A stretch of 15,800 nt of DNA, taken from positions 1-15,800 of the forward strand of contig CAMHIH010000009.1 in the NCBI GenBank assembly GCA_946185175.1, written 5' to 3'. Under the pieces are notes generated by a model. The model was not told the origin of the DNA. It worked only from the letters and a program-made list of their open reading frames with translations, and ran no database searches. This document shows, in pieces, positions 7,152 through 13,858 of this stretch. The position numbers and the translations under genes were made by a program. This DNA comes from an uncultured Candidatus Saccharibacteria bacterium. Its GTDB lineage: Bacteria; Patescibacteriota; Saccharimonadia; Saccharimonadales; Saccharimonadaceae. How positions within the stretch are numbered: position 1 is the first letter of the stretch; every line of letters begins with the position of its first letter.

Positions 7152-7167
7152 ACGCTAGATGTAGCGT
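7152..7167. promoter_or_regulatory. NrdR-box-like palindrome 4 (HTH-murA side)
   Basis: ACGCTAGATGTAGCGT has perfect 6-bp arms and is 21 bp centre-to-centre from palindrome 5, which is two helical turns. The two sites would therefore be bound on the same DNA face. Confidence 0.65.
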
Positions 7168-7172
7168 GGCAT

Positions 7173-7188
7173 ACGCTATATATAGCGT
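7173..7188. promoter_or_regulatory. NrdR-box-like palindrome 5 (perfect, HTH-murA side)
   Basis: ACGCTATATATAGCGT is a perfect 16-bp palindrome and the best copy in the region. It fits NrdR-box consensus except for the symmetric third position (G/C instead of a/t). It ends just upstream of the likely -35 region of the HTH-murA gene. A further half-site TAGCGT at 7207-7212 abuts that gene's -10 box. Confidence 0.7.
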
Positions 7189-7211
7189 ATTGTACTTTTT
7201 TATGCATAGCG

Positions 7212-7220
7212 TGATATATT
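7212..7220 (+). promoter_or_regulatory. Extended -10 promoter of HTH-murA, six bases before ATG
   Basis: TGATATATT is an extended -10 element (TG, one base, then TATATT with five of six matches). The ATG at 7227 follows six bases after it, predicting a leaderless mRNA; no Shine-Dalgarno is present. TTGTAC at 7190-7195 is a possible weak -35 box with a long 19-base spacer. Confidence 0.55.
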
Positions 7221-7226
7221 TTAATT

Positions 7227-8768
7227 ATGAACAAGCAAGCGAATTATATGGTCGAGATCGGCAAGCTAATCGCTACCGCTCGTACCAGACAGGACATGAC
7301 TCAAGCCGAACTAGCCGAAAAAGTCGGCACCAGTCAGTCCGCCATCAACCGAATTGAGCACGGTAAACAAAATGCATCTCTTGAAATAATTCGCAAAATT
7401 AGCCGTGCTTTGCGCTATCCAATCATGACAGTGGGCGATAAAAACAATCAAGGCTACCGGATAAATGGCGGCAAGGAGCTCCATGGTAGCGTTACGATTA
7501 ACACATCAAAAAATGCGGCGGTTGGTCTGCTCTGCGCCGCCCTCCTAAATGAGGAAAAGTCTACTTTTCGACATCTAGCGCGAATCGAGGAAGTTTATCG
7601 AATCATCGAAGTCCTGGAATCAATCGGCGTAAAAGCAAACTGGATTAACGATGGTCACGATCTAGAGGTTATTCCGCCCAAAAAGCTCGAGCTCGACAAA
7701 CTCGACCTTGAGGCCGCGCGACGCACGCGCACAATTATCATGTTTATGGGGCCACTCTTGCATAAATTTAAAGAGTTTAAGTTGCCATACGCCGGTGGTT
7801 GCTCGCTTGGCTCTCGCACCGTCGAACCGCACATGCACGCCCTGAGCACTTTTGGACTCGAAGTTGATGCCAAAGTTAATTCTGGTTTTTATACCGCAAA
7901 AGTGAAAAAGATAGACGACAAGTCGAAGAAGATTGTAATGACCGAACGTGGCGATACCGTAACCGAAAACGCCGTGATGGCGGCAGCGCTATTTCCAGGC
8001 GAGACAAAAATTGTTGGCGCCAGCCCAAACTATATGGTGCAAGATGTCTGTTTCTATCTCGAAAAGCTTGGCGTCAAAATTGACGGCCTTGGCACTACTA
8101 CGATTACCGTACATGGCGTAAAGAAAATCGCAAAAGAAATTGAATACACGCCTAGCGAGGATCCAATTGAAGCAATGAGCTTCATGGCGGCCGGCATAGC
8201 GACACATTCCGAGATCACAATTAAGCGTCTGCCGATTGACTTCTTGGAAATTGAGCTGGAGGTGCTGCGTACGATGGGGCAAAAGTTTAAGATTAGCCAA
8301 GAGTACTTATCGGATAACGGCCGAACAAATTTGGTGGACGTGAAGATTTTGAAATCTAACCTCGTGGCACCAGTCGATAAAATTCACCCAATGCCATTCC
8401 CTGGCCTGAATATCGACTGCCTCCCATTCTTCTCGCTAATCGCTGCGACGGCCGAAGGTCGCACCCTGATTCATGACTGGGTGTTTGAAAACCGCGCAAT
8501 TTATAGCACAGAGTTGAATCGCTTGAATGCGAAGGTCGAGTTGCTCGATGCGCACCGCATCTTTGTAAACGGCCCAACCAACTGGCGTCCGGCCGAAATG
8601 ATGGCGCCACCAGCACTTCGCCCAGCGGTTGTCGTAATGCTCGCAATGCTCTGTGCACCTGGCCAATCGATTTTGCGCAACGTGTATTCAATCGCGCGCG
8701 GCTACGAAGACTTTGCTAAGCGCCTCTGTAAGCTAGGGGCAGACATTCAGCCGCTTTCTGACTTCTAG
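7227..8768 (+). CDS. murA: XRE-type HTH domain fused to MurA (UDP-GlcNAc 1-carboxyvinyltransferase)
   Basis: Residues 1-70 form a Cro/CI-type helix-turn-helix domain (TQAELAEKVGTSQSAINRIEHGKQ at 25-48). Residues 76-513 form the MurA/EPSP-synthase fold, which transfers enolpyruvate from PEP to UDP-GlcNAc in the first committed step of peptidoglycan synthesis. Catalytic residues appear intact. K95-N96 in TSKNAA match E. coli K22/N23, C192 in YAGGCSLGSR matches C115, D396 in PFPGLNIDC matches D305, R423 in FENRAIYSTEL matches R331, R465 in ALRPAV matches R397, and the C-terminal RGYE is present. Normal MurA is about 420 residues; the excess is the HTH. The ATG at 7227 is needed for a complete HTH. 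The gene is monocistronic or loosely linked to gatC (57-bp gap) and divergent from nrdD. Autoregulation by its own HTH is inferred. Confidence 0.92.
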   Translation: MNKQANYMVEIGKLIATARTRQDMTQAELAEKVGTSQSAINRIEHGKQNASLEIIRKISRALRYPIMTVGDKNNQGYRINGGKELHGSVTINTSKNAAVGLLCAALLNEEKSTFRHLARIEEVYRIIEVLESIGVKANWINDGHDLEVIPPKKLELDKLDLEAARRTRTIIMFMGPLLHKFKEFKLPYAGGCSLGSRTVEPHMHALSTFGLEVDAKVNSGFYTAKVKKIDDKSKKIVMTERGDTVTENAVMAAALFPGETKIVGASPNYMVQDVCFYLEKLGVKIDGLGTTTITVHGVKKIAKEIEYTPSEDPIEAMSFMAAGIATHSEITIKRLPIDFLEIELEVLRTMGQKFKISQEYLSDNGRTNLVDVKILKSNLVAPVDKIHPMPFPGLNIDCLPFFSLIAATAEGRTLIHDWVFENRAIYSTELNRLNAKVELLDAHRIFVNGPTNWRPAEMMAPPALRPAVVVMLAMLCAPGQSILRNVYSIARGYEDFAKRLCKLGADIQPLSDF

Positions 8769-8806
8769 ACATTTTTGCTGTTTCCCTGATAATGCCGGCT
8801 TTTTGA

Positions 8807-8815
8807 TGATATAAT
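8807..8815 (+). promoter_or_regulatory. Extended -10 promoter of the gat operon
   Basis: TGATATAAT is a perfect extended -10 element ten bases before the gatC ATG at 8826. The predicted leader is only four to five bases, although AAAGG at 8817-8821 could act as a weak Shine-Dalgarno on longer transcripts. This suggests that the operon has its own promoter rather than depending on murA read-through. Confidence 0.6.
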
Positions 8816-8825
8816 TAAAGGTACT

Positions 8826-9113
8826 ATGTCTATTACACGCGAAGATGTTTTGCATTTAGCAACACTGTCTAATATCTCAATCGCGGATGATGAAATCGAG
8901 CCGCTGATCGAAAAGCTCGATGATATTGTGGGCTATATCTCCCAACTAGATGAGCTCGACACGGAAGGCGTGGAGCCAACTTATCAATGTTTCGACATGG
9001 AAAATGTTTGGCGAAACGACGAGATTGTAGACTTCGAGGCAAATCGCGAAGATTTATTGGCTTTGACCACTGAATGCGAAGATCACCAAATTAAGGTACC
9101 AAAAGTATTATGA
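8826..9113 (+). CDS. gatC: Asp-tRNA(Asn)/Glu-tRNA(Gln) amidotransferase subunit C
   Basis: GatC is the small wrapping subunit that stabilises GatA against GatB in the GatCAB complex, which converts Glu-tRNA(Gln) and/or Asp-tRNA(Asn) to the amide form. The 95-residue length is normal. Recognisable features are the N-terminal ITREDVLHLATLSNISI helix, the middle heptad-like EKLDDIVGYISQLDELDTEGVEPTY, which is the family hallmark, and a C-terminal IKVPKVL that matches the usual F.VPKV ending. Its stop overlaps the gatA start by four bases (ATGA), indicating coupled translation. It is the first gene of a seven-gene operon. Confidence 0.95.
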   Translation: MSITREDVLHLATLSNISIADDEIEPLIEKLDDIVGYISQLDELDTEGVEPTYQCFDMENVWRNDEIVDFEANREDLLALTTECEDHQIKVPKVL

Positions 9114-10492
9114 AAATTGCAGATAAGAACACAAAAGCCGTCGATCTCGTACGCGAAGCGCTAGCAAAAGCAAAGCAATTCGAAGATTATCACTGCTTTA
9201 TTTCAATGAATGAAGCTCGTGCGCTGGAAAAAGCTCGCGAGATTGACGAAAAGATTGCAAAAGGCGAAAAAGTCGGCCGCTTGGCTGGTGTGCCTTATGC
9301 GCTAAAAGATAATTATTTGAGCCCTGAAGGCGTAACGACCGCCGCCGCAAAGATGCTGGATAATTTCCCAGCTCCAATCACCGCAACGGCCGTTAAGCGC
9401 ATCGAGGATGAAGGTGCAATTATGATTGGCCGCACGAACCTTGACGCATATGCGCATGGCTCTAGTACTGAAAACTCATATTTTGGCCCAACTTGCAACG
9501 CAGTTGACAAAGAACGCGTCGCTGGTGGCTCAAGTGGTGGTTCGGCCGTCGCAACGGCTTTGGGTATTGTTGAATTTGCGCTCGGTAGCGATACGGGTGG
9601 CTCAATTCGTCAGCCAGCTAGTTTCAATGGTGTTTACGGAATCAAACCAACCTACGGCACCGTAAGCCGTTATGGCGTGGTAGCAATGGCCTCATCGACC
9701 GACACAATGGGTTGCTTCGCCAAGAACGCTGAAGACATAAATCTCGTCATGGACATTATGGCTGGAAAAGACGAAAAAGATTCCACTACGCTCGAGAAGT
9801 TCTGGAAAGACGATTTGCCGGATCCAAAAGGCAAAAAGATTGGCTTAATAACCGACTTTATGGGCAACGGTGTCGACAAAGAAGTCGTAGAATGTGTCAA
9901 GAAATACGCCGAAAAATTAAAGAAAGCTGGGTACGAAGTTGAAGAAATCAGCATTCCGATGCTGAAATATGGCCTAGCAATCTATTACATCGTACAGCCA
10001 GCCGAAGTTGCCTCAAACCTAAGTCGCTACGACGGTATCCGCTATGGTTTCCGCTCGAACAATATCACTGATTTGGATAGCGTCTACCAGCAGACTCGCA
10101 ACGAGGGCTTTATGCCGGAAAACAAGCGCCGCATCTTAATTGGCAACTACGTACTAAGTTCTGGCTATTTCGATGCCTACTATCTTAAAGCCCAAAAAGC
10201 ACGTACGTTACTAATTAACGCTTATAAAGACGCCTTCAAGAAGGTTGATGCGTTGCTTTGCCCAGTCGCGTCAGCACCAGCTTTTAAATTTGGCGAAAAA
10301 ATCAACGATCCACTCGCGATGTATATGGAAGACGTCATGAGCGTACCGCAAAGTATGGCTGGCCTGCCGTCGATTTCTGTTCCTGCTGGAACTACGAAGA
10401 TTGGTCTGCCCGTTGGCGCACAATTGAGTGGTTGGCGCGGTAGCGATCAACTTCTGCTGGCGATTGCGCAATCTGTGGAAGGAGTTGACTAG
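9110..10492 (+). CDS. gatA: Asp-tRNA(Asn)/Glu-tRNA(Gln) amidotransferase subunit A
   Basis: GatA is the amidase-signature glutaminase that supplies ammonia to GatB. The Ser-cisSer-Lys triad is visible as K66 (YALKDNY), S141 (VAGGSSGGSAVA) and S165 (SDTGGSIRQPAS). The spacing (99 and 24 residues) is the same as in S. aureus GatA (K79, S154, S178). Downstream are GIKPTYGTVSRYG and the C-terminal GLPSISVPAG...LPVGAQLSG. At 460 residues it is slightly shorter than the usual 480-490, mostly at the C-terminus. The last base of its TAG stop is the first base of the next gene's GTG start (TAGTG), and GGAAGGAG near the 3' end serves as that gene's ribosome binding site. Confidence 0.96.
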   Translation: MKIADKNTKAVDLVREALAKAKQFEDYHCFISMNEARALEKAREIDEKIAKGEKVGRLAGVPYALKDNYLSPEGVTTAAAKMLDNFPAPITATAVKRIEDEGAIMIGRTNLDAYAHGSSTENSYFGPTCNAVDKERVAGGSSGGSAVATALGIVEFALGSDTGGSIRQPASFNGVYGIKPTYGTVSRYGVVAMASSTDTMGCFAKNAEDINLVMDIMAGKDEKDSTTLEKFWKDDLPDPKGKKIGLITDFMGNGVDKEVVECVKKYAEKLKKAGYEVEEISIPMLKYGLAIYYIVQPAEVASNLSRYDGIRYGFRSNNITDLDSVYQQTRNEGFMPENKRRILIGNYVLSSGYFDAYYLKAQKARTLLINAYKDAFKKVDALLCPVASAPAFKFGEKINDPLAMYMEDVMSVPQSMAGLPSISVPAGTTKIGLPVGAQLSGWRGSDQLLLAIAQSVEGVD

Positions 10493-10914
10493 TGGATACT
10501 TCGCTACTCTTCTTCTTGATTGCAGTACTCGTCGTTGGCGTTTTGCTAGTCGTAATGATTAGTCTCACCAAAAAACGCGGTACGGTATTTGACAAAGAAA
10601 ATTACCAGGTTGATTTCTTGCGCATCGAAAATTCACTGCAGCAAGGCAATGACTCATCGTACGCAATGGTGATTATTCAGGGCGACAAGCTACTCGATAA
10701 GGCGCTCTGCGAAATGGGCGTAGCTGGACGCACGATGGGCGATCGCCTAAAGAAAGTCGGCAATACTAAATTCAGCGAAGTGAATAAAGTTTGGAGCGCA
10801 CATAAGATTCGCAACCGCATTGCACACGAAAGTGATTTTCAGCCCGATTATAAACAAGCGAAGAATGCGTTAGCTGCATATAAACAAGCGCTAAAAGATT
10901 TAGGAGCAATTTAA
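10492..10914 (+). CDS. Membrane-anchored HEPN-like protein in the gat operon
   Basis: A 140-residue protein with one N-terminal transmembrane helix (about residues 4-25) and a basic stop-transfer sequence (TKKRG), followed by an all-helical cytoplasmic domain. The domain reads MVIIQGDKLLDKAL..MG..GRTMGDRL, then VWSAHKIRNRIAHE. R107-x4-H112 matches the R-x(4-6)-H motif of HEPN domains, many of which are RNases in toxin-antitoxin and defence systems while others only bind. I recognise this pattern as a family frequent in CPR genomes, usually annotated as hypothetical. It starts with GTG overlapping the gatA stop, preceded by GGAAGGAG, and its TAA overlaps the gatB ATG. The placement implies equal expression with GatCAB and makes an RNA- or tRNA-related role conceivable, but this is inference. 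Confidence 0.75.
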   Translation: MDTSLLFFLIAVLVVGVLLVVMISLTKKRGTVFDKENYQVDFLRIENSLQQGNDSSYAMVIIQGDKLLDKALCEMGVAGRTMGDRLKKVGNTKFSEVNKVWSAHKIRNRIAHESDFQPDYKQAKNALAAYKQALKDLGAI

Positions 10915-12332
10915 TGGGAGATTACAAGATTACAGTCGGCGTCGAATGCCACGTTCAGCTCAACACGAAAACTAAATTGTTTAGCGGCGTAGATAATGAC
11001 GCAGTCGACAAAGAACCAAACTCTTGCGTAAGTCCAGTGGATTATGCACTGCCTGGCATGCTGCCAGTCCTGAATAAGGCCGCCGTTGAGAAGGCCGTTA
11101 AGGCTGGCTTAGCAATGAATTGTAAAATTAATTTAACGAGCCGTTTCGACCGTAAGCATTATTATTATCCAGATTTGCCAAAAGGTTATCAGATTACGCA
11201 GATGTATATGCCAATTATCGGTGCTGGCGTAGTACATTTGCCAGACGGCAGCGATGTGCATATTGAACATGCGCATCTCGAAGAAGATGCTGGCAAGTTG
11301 AGCCACTTCGGCACATATTCCTTAGTGGATTTGAACCGTGCCGGGACACCATTGATCGAAATCGTTTCGATGCCAGACATGCATTCACCGGCTCAGGTTC
11401 GTAGTTATTGCGAAGAGTTACACCGATTAATGATTTATGCTGGAGTAACGAATGGCGACTTATATCAAGGCAATATGCGTTTTGATGTAAATGTGTCTGT
11501 TTCCAAGACCAAAGAACTCGGTACGCGTACGGAAACTAAAAACCTCAACTCCTTCCGCAGCATCGAACGTGCAGTCGAATATGAAGTAAAGCGTCAAATT
11601 GCATTACTCGAAAAAGGCGAGAAAGTTAAACAGGAGACACGTGGCTGGAATGATACAACTGGCAAGACCAGCCCGCAACGTAGCAAAGAAGAGGCGCAAG
11701 ATTATCGTTATATGCCAGAACCAGATGTGCCGCCAATTGTTTTGACGCAGGATTATGTTAATAAAGTCGAGGCCGAGATGCCAATGATGCCAGATGAATA
11801 CCGCAATTTGTTCGATATACTCAGCCTTGATCCGAGCGAACGCGAAGCAATTTTGAACTATCCTGTTTTAGCTAAGCGTTTAGCTGAAGCAGTCAAAAAG
11901 AACGCACCACTCTCCGCGCGCATTGCGCACTGGTTCTCGGGCGTTTTATTAGCCGAAGAAAATCAAGATAAGAACTTTTCGCTTACCACGGCCGACGAAC
12001 TGATTGAACTATCCGAGATGGTCGAGAAAAAAGAACTTTCCTCAACTGGCGCAAAGGCCGTGTTGATGGAGATGTACGACAAGAAAAATACTTCCAAGAC
12101 GCCGCATACACTTGCAAAAGAAATGAATCTTTTGCAGGAAAATGACACCGAAGCATTATCTGCAATTATCGATGAAGTCTTGGCAATGCCAGAATGCGCC
12201 AAAGCGGCCGAAGATGTCCGTAATGGCGAGATGAAAGCCATTGGTTTCTTGGTTGGCCAAGTAATGAAGAAGTCCAAAGGCAAAGCCAATCCTGCCAGCG
12301 TAAATGAATTGATTAAGCAAAAACTAGCGTAA
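10914..12332 (+). CDS. gatB: Asp-tRNA(Asn)/Glu-tRNA(Gln) amidotransferase subunit B
   Basis: GatB binds the mischarged tRNA and performs the kinase and transamidation steps using ammonia channelled from GatA. The protein starts with ITVGVECHVQLNTKTKLFSG, the family N-terminus (usually GLEVHVQL), and has RKHYYYPDLPKGYQITQMYMPI, HLEEDAGKL, VDLNRAGTPLIEIVSMPD and QGNMRFDVNVSV. The cradle domain is followed by a helical domain and the C-terminal YqeY-like tail ending in VGQVMKKSKGKANPASVNELIKQKL. The 472-residue length is normal. AGGAG lies seven bases before the ATG, which overlaps the previous stop by one base (TAATG). Presence of all three subunits implies that at least one of GlnRS or AsnRS is missing in this organism. 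Confidence 0.97.
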   Translation: MGDYKITVGVECHVQLNTKTKLFSGVDNDAVDKEPNSCVSPVDYALPGMLPVLNKAAVEKAVKAGLAMNCKINLTSRFDRKHYYYPDLPKGYQITQMYMPIIGAGVVHLPDGSDVHIEHAHLEEDAGKLSHFGTYSLVDLNRAGTPLIEIVSMPDMHSPAQVRSYCEELHRLMIYAGVTNGDLYQGNMRFDVNVSVSKTKELGTRTETKNLNSFRSIERAVEYEVKRQIALLEKGEKVKQETRGWNDTTGKTSPQRSKEEAQDYRYMPEPDVPPIVLTQDYVNKVEAEMPMMPDEYRNLFDILSLDPSEREAILNYPVLAKRLAEAVKKNAPLSARIAHWFSGVLLAEENQDKNFSLTTADELIELSEMVEKKELSSTGAKAVLMEMYDKKNTSKTPHTLAKEMNLLQENDTEALSAIIDEVLAMPECAKAAEDVRNGEMKAIGFLVGQVMKKSKGKANPASVNELIKQKLA

Positions 12333-12343
12333 CCTAAAAACAA

Positions 12344-12350
12344 AGGAGAG
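12344..12350 (+). promoter_or_regulatory. Shine-Dalgarno of the GalU-like gene
   Basis: GGAGAG lies in the 27-base gap after gatB, about 10-12 bases before the ATG at 12360. No promoter or terminator is seen in the gap, so the downstream genes belong to the gat operon. Confidence 0.5.
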
Positions 12351-12359
12351 ATACATTAA

Positions 12360-13202
12360 ATGTCCTACAAAAAACCTACTAAAGCCGTTATTACCGACGC
12401 CGGTTTCGCAAGCCGTTTCTTGCCAATCACGAAGACCGTACCGAAAGCAATGATTCCACTTGGCGCAAAGCCTATCATGCAATATGTGGTAGAAGAATGC
12501 GTGGCGGGCGGCATTAAAGATATCATTATTGTTGCCACACACGAAGGCAAGCCAATGTACGAGGATTATTTCAACAATCCTTGCGAGAAGATTCAAAAAC
12601 AGCTCGAATCACAAGGTAAGCTCGATCGCTTTGACTGCGTGCGCGACGTACTTTCGCTTGCTAATATTACCGTAATTGAGCAAGATCCAGATTTGCCATA
12701 TGGCAACGGCTCGCCGATCGCCTCCGCTAAACCATATTTGAACGACGACGAAGCCTTTATTGCATTGTACAGTGACGACCTAATCTTCGGAAAAGGCGAC
12801 GTTCAGACTTTAGTCGAGGCTTACGAAAAGCATCCTGACGCGAAAGCAATTATTGCCGCCCAAGAGATGCCTGAGGAAGTCTGGAATAAATATGGCATGA
12901 TTGCAATGAAGGATAAAACAAAACAGACGCTCAGCCATATCGTTGAGAAACCAGCCACGCCAGATTTGTCACCATCGAATCTCACATCGTATGGCCGTTA
13001 TCTTTTAACTCCAGAAGTCTTCGCGCATTTAATTCCAAAGAACACAGGCCTTGATGATGAACTTTGGACCGTCGATGCAATTACGAAATTAGCTAAGTCT
13101 GGCGATGTTTTCGTCGTTAAGAGTAAAGGCAAATGGCTTACTACAGGTGACCCGAAGAACTATTACCAGGCTTACGAAGAATTTAATAAAATGGAGAAAT
13201 AA
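12360..13202 (+). CDS. GalU-like sugar-1-phosphate nucleotidyltransferase
   Basis: This 280-residue nucleotidyltransferase follows the plan of UTP-glucose-1-phosphate uridylyltransferase. The N-terminal nucleotide loop reads AVITDAGFASRFLPITKTVPKAMIPL, where GalU has AAGLGTRFLPATKA.PKEMLP. R19 and K29 are kept, but GLGT has become GFAS and the Glu of PKE has become Ala. Other matches are LYSDDLI (D139/D140, metal site), HIVEKP (K197), SNLTSYGRYLLTPEVF and DELWTVDAI. The usual GLGHA motif is replaced by YGNGSPIASA. UDP-glucose synthesis for envelope glycans is the best guess, but nucleotide or sugar preference may differ. The gene lies 27 bases after gatB and three bases before the YtxG-like gene. 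Confidence 0.82.
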   Translation: MSYKKPTKAVITDAGFASRFLPITKTVPKAMIPLGAKPIMQYVVEECVAGGIKDIIIVATHEGKPMYEDYFNNPCEKIQKQLESQGKLDRFDCVRDVLSLANITVIEQDPDLPYGNGSPIASAKPYLNDDEAFIALYSDDLIFGKGDVQTLVEAYEKHPDAKAIIAAQEMPEEVWNKYGMIAMKDKTKQTLSHIVEKPATPDLSPSNLTSYGRYLLTPEVFAHLIPKNTGLDDELWTVDAITKLAKSGDVFVVKSKGKWLTTGDPKNYYQAYEEFNKMEK

Positions 13203-13205
13203 AGC

Positions 13206-13481
13206 ATGGAAACCGCTGCTTGGATTTTAGTAATCTTTCTTTCGACAGCACTATTCCTATTTATTGTGTTGGGAATTGTACTCTTAATTAAACTAATCGG
13301 CTTCACAAAAGAAGCGAAGAAAATTGTGATTCAAAGCCAAGATATTGCCGAGAAGGCTGATGATATCGTTGGCAACGTACGCGACATGACTACCGTGGGC
13401 GGTCTTGTCAAACACTTCGTGAACGCTTACACTGAAGCTGAGGTGGACAAAACTACCAAATCTACAAAGAAAGGCAAATAA
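13206..13481 (+). CDS. YtxG-like (DUF948-type) small membrane protein
   Basis: A 91-residue protein with one long N-terminal transmembrane helix (about residues 6-30) and an amphipathic, coiled-coil-prone tail (TKEAKKIVIQSQDIAEKADDIVGNVRDM). It ends in a Lys/Thr-rich tail. The arrangement resembles DUF948/YtxG proteins, which in Bacillus subtilis precede ytxH in a general-stress operon. Similarity here is by architecture and short pattern only, so the family call is moderate. The start ATG is three bases after the GalU-like stop, with GGAG upstream inside that gene, and its TAA overlaps the next ATG by one base. No enzymatic function is expected. Confidence 0.65.
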   Translation: METAAWILVIFLSTALFLFIVLGIVLLIKLIGFTKEAKKIVIQSQDIAEKADDIVGNVRDMTTVGGLVKHFVNAYTEAEVDKTTKSTKKGK

Positions 13482-13807
13482 TGAGCGAAAAGAAAGAATC
13501 TGGCAACGGCAAGTTCGTACTAGGTGCGATCTTTGGCGCGATTGCCGGAACCGTAGCCGGCGTCGTATTGGCACCGAAGTCCGGCGAAGAAACCCGTAAA
13601 GATATTAAGAGCGTCAGCGATAAATATCTCGGCGAAGCAAAGAAAAAAGGCAGCAAGTGGTTTAAGCGCGGCAAACAAGAAGTTAAGAAGCTCGAGGCTG
13701 AAACCCGCACGACGGCTGAAAAGAAAAAGGCTGAGGCCGAAAAAGTTGCCAAGGAAGTTGCCGAAAAAATTTCAGAGAAAAAGAACGAGAAAAAATCCGA
13801 CAAGTAG
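13481..13807 (+). CDS. YtxH-like membrane protein
   Basis: The 108-residue protein begins with KFVLGAIFGAIAGTVAGVVLAPKSGEETRKDI at residues 11-42, the signature of the YtxH family (a glycine-rich transmembrane helix ending in LAPKSGEE.R). A highly charged Lys/Glu/Ala-rich helical tail follows and is likely a coiled coil. YtxH proteins are stress-associated in Firmicutes and of unknown molecular function. Its ATG overlaps the YtxG-like stop (TAATG), so the two proteins are probably made in step and may interact. It is the last gene of the operon; a strong terminator follows 8-10 bases after its stop. Confidence 0.8.
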   Translation: MSEKKESGNGKFVLGAIFGAIAGTVAGVVLAPKSGEETRKDIKSVSDKYLGEAKKKGSKWFKRGKQEVKKLEAETRTTAEKKKAEAEKVAKEVAEKISEKKNEKKSDK

Positions 13808-13815
13808 TTTCCATT

Positions 13816-13848
13816 AAAAATATACCAGTTGTCTACTGGTATATTTTT
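13816..13848. terminator. Bidirectional intrinsic terminator
   Basis: A perfect 14-bp inverted repeat (13816-13829 with 13835-13848) encloses the five-base loop TGTCT. The upper stem is TATACCAGT/ACTGGTATA, and its A-run and T-run ends provide a U-tract in both directions. It sits between the convergent ytxH-like and murJ-like genes and can end both transcripts. Confidence 0.9.
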
Positions 13849-13858
13849 TATACCCAAA

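Noticed and set aside
7077..7188. Repeated ACGCTA/TAGCGT units as a small CRISPR array
   Set aside because: The units are 16-bp palindromes with unequal gaps (59 and 5 bp) and no uniform spacers, and there are no cas genes; they look like operators.
7100..7357. An 85-codon frame crossing the nrdD/HTH-murA control region
   Set aside because: It runs through the operators and promoter and overlaps the HTH coding sequence in another frame; no protein features are seen.
8795..8805. GCCGGC followed by TTTTT as a terminator between murA and gatC
   Set aside because: The GC palindrome has no loop and cannot form a proper stem; the T-run is probably chance.
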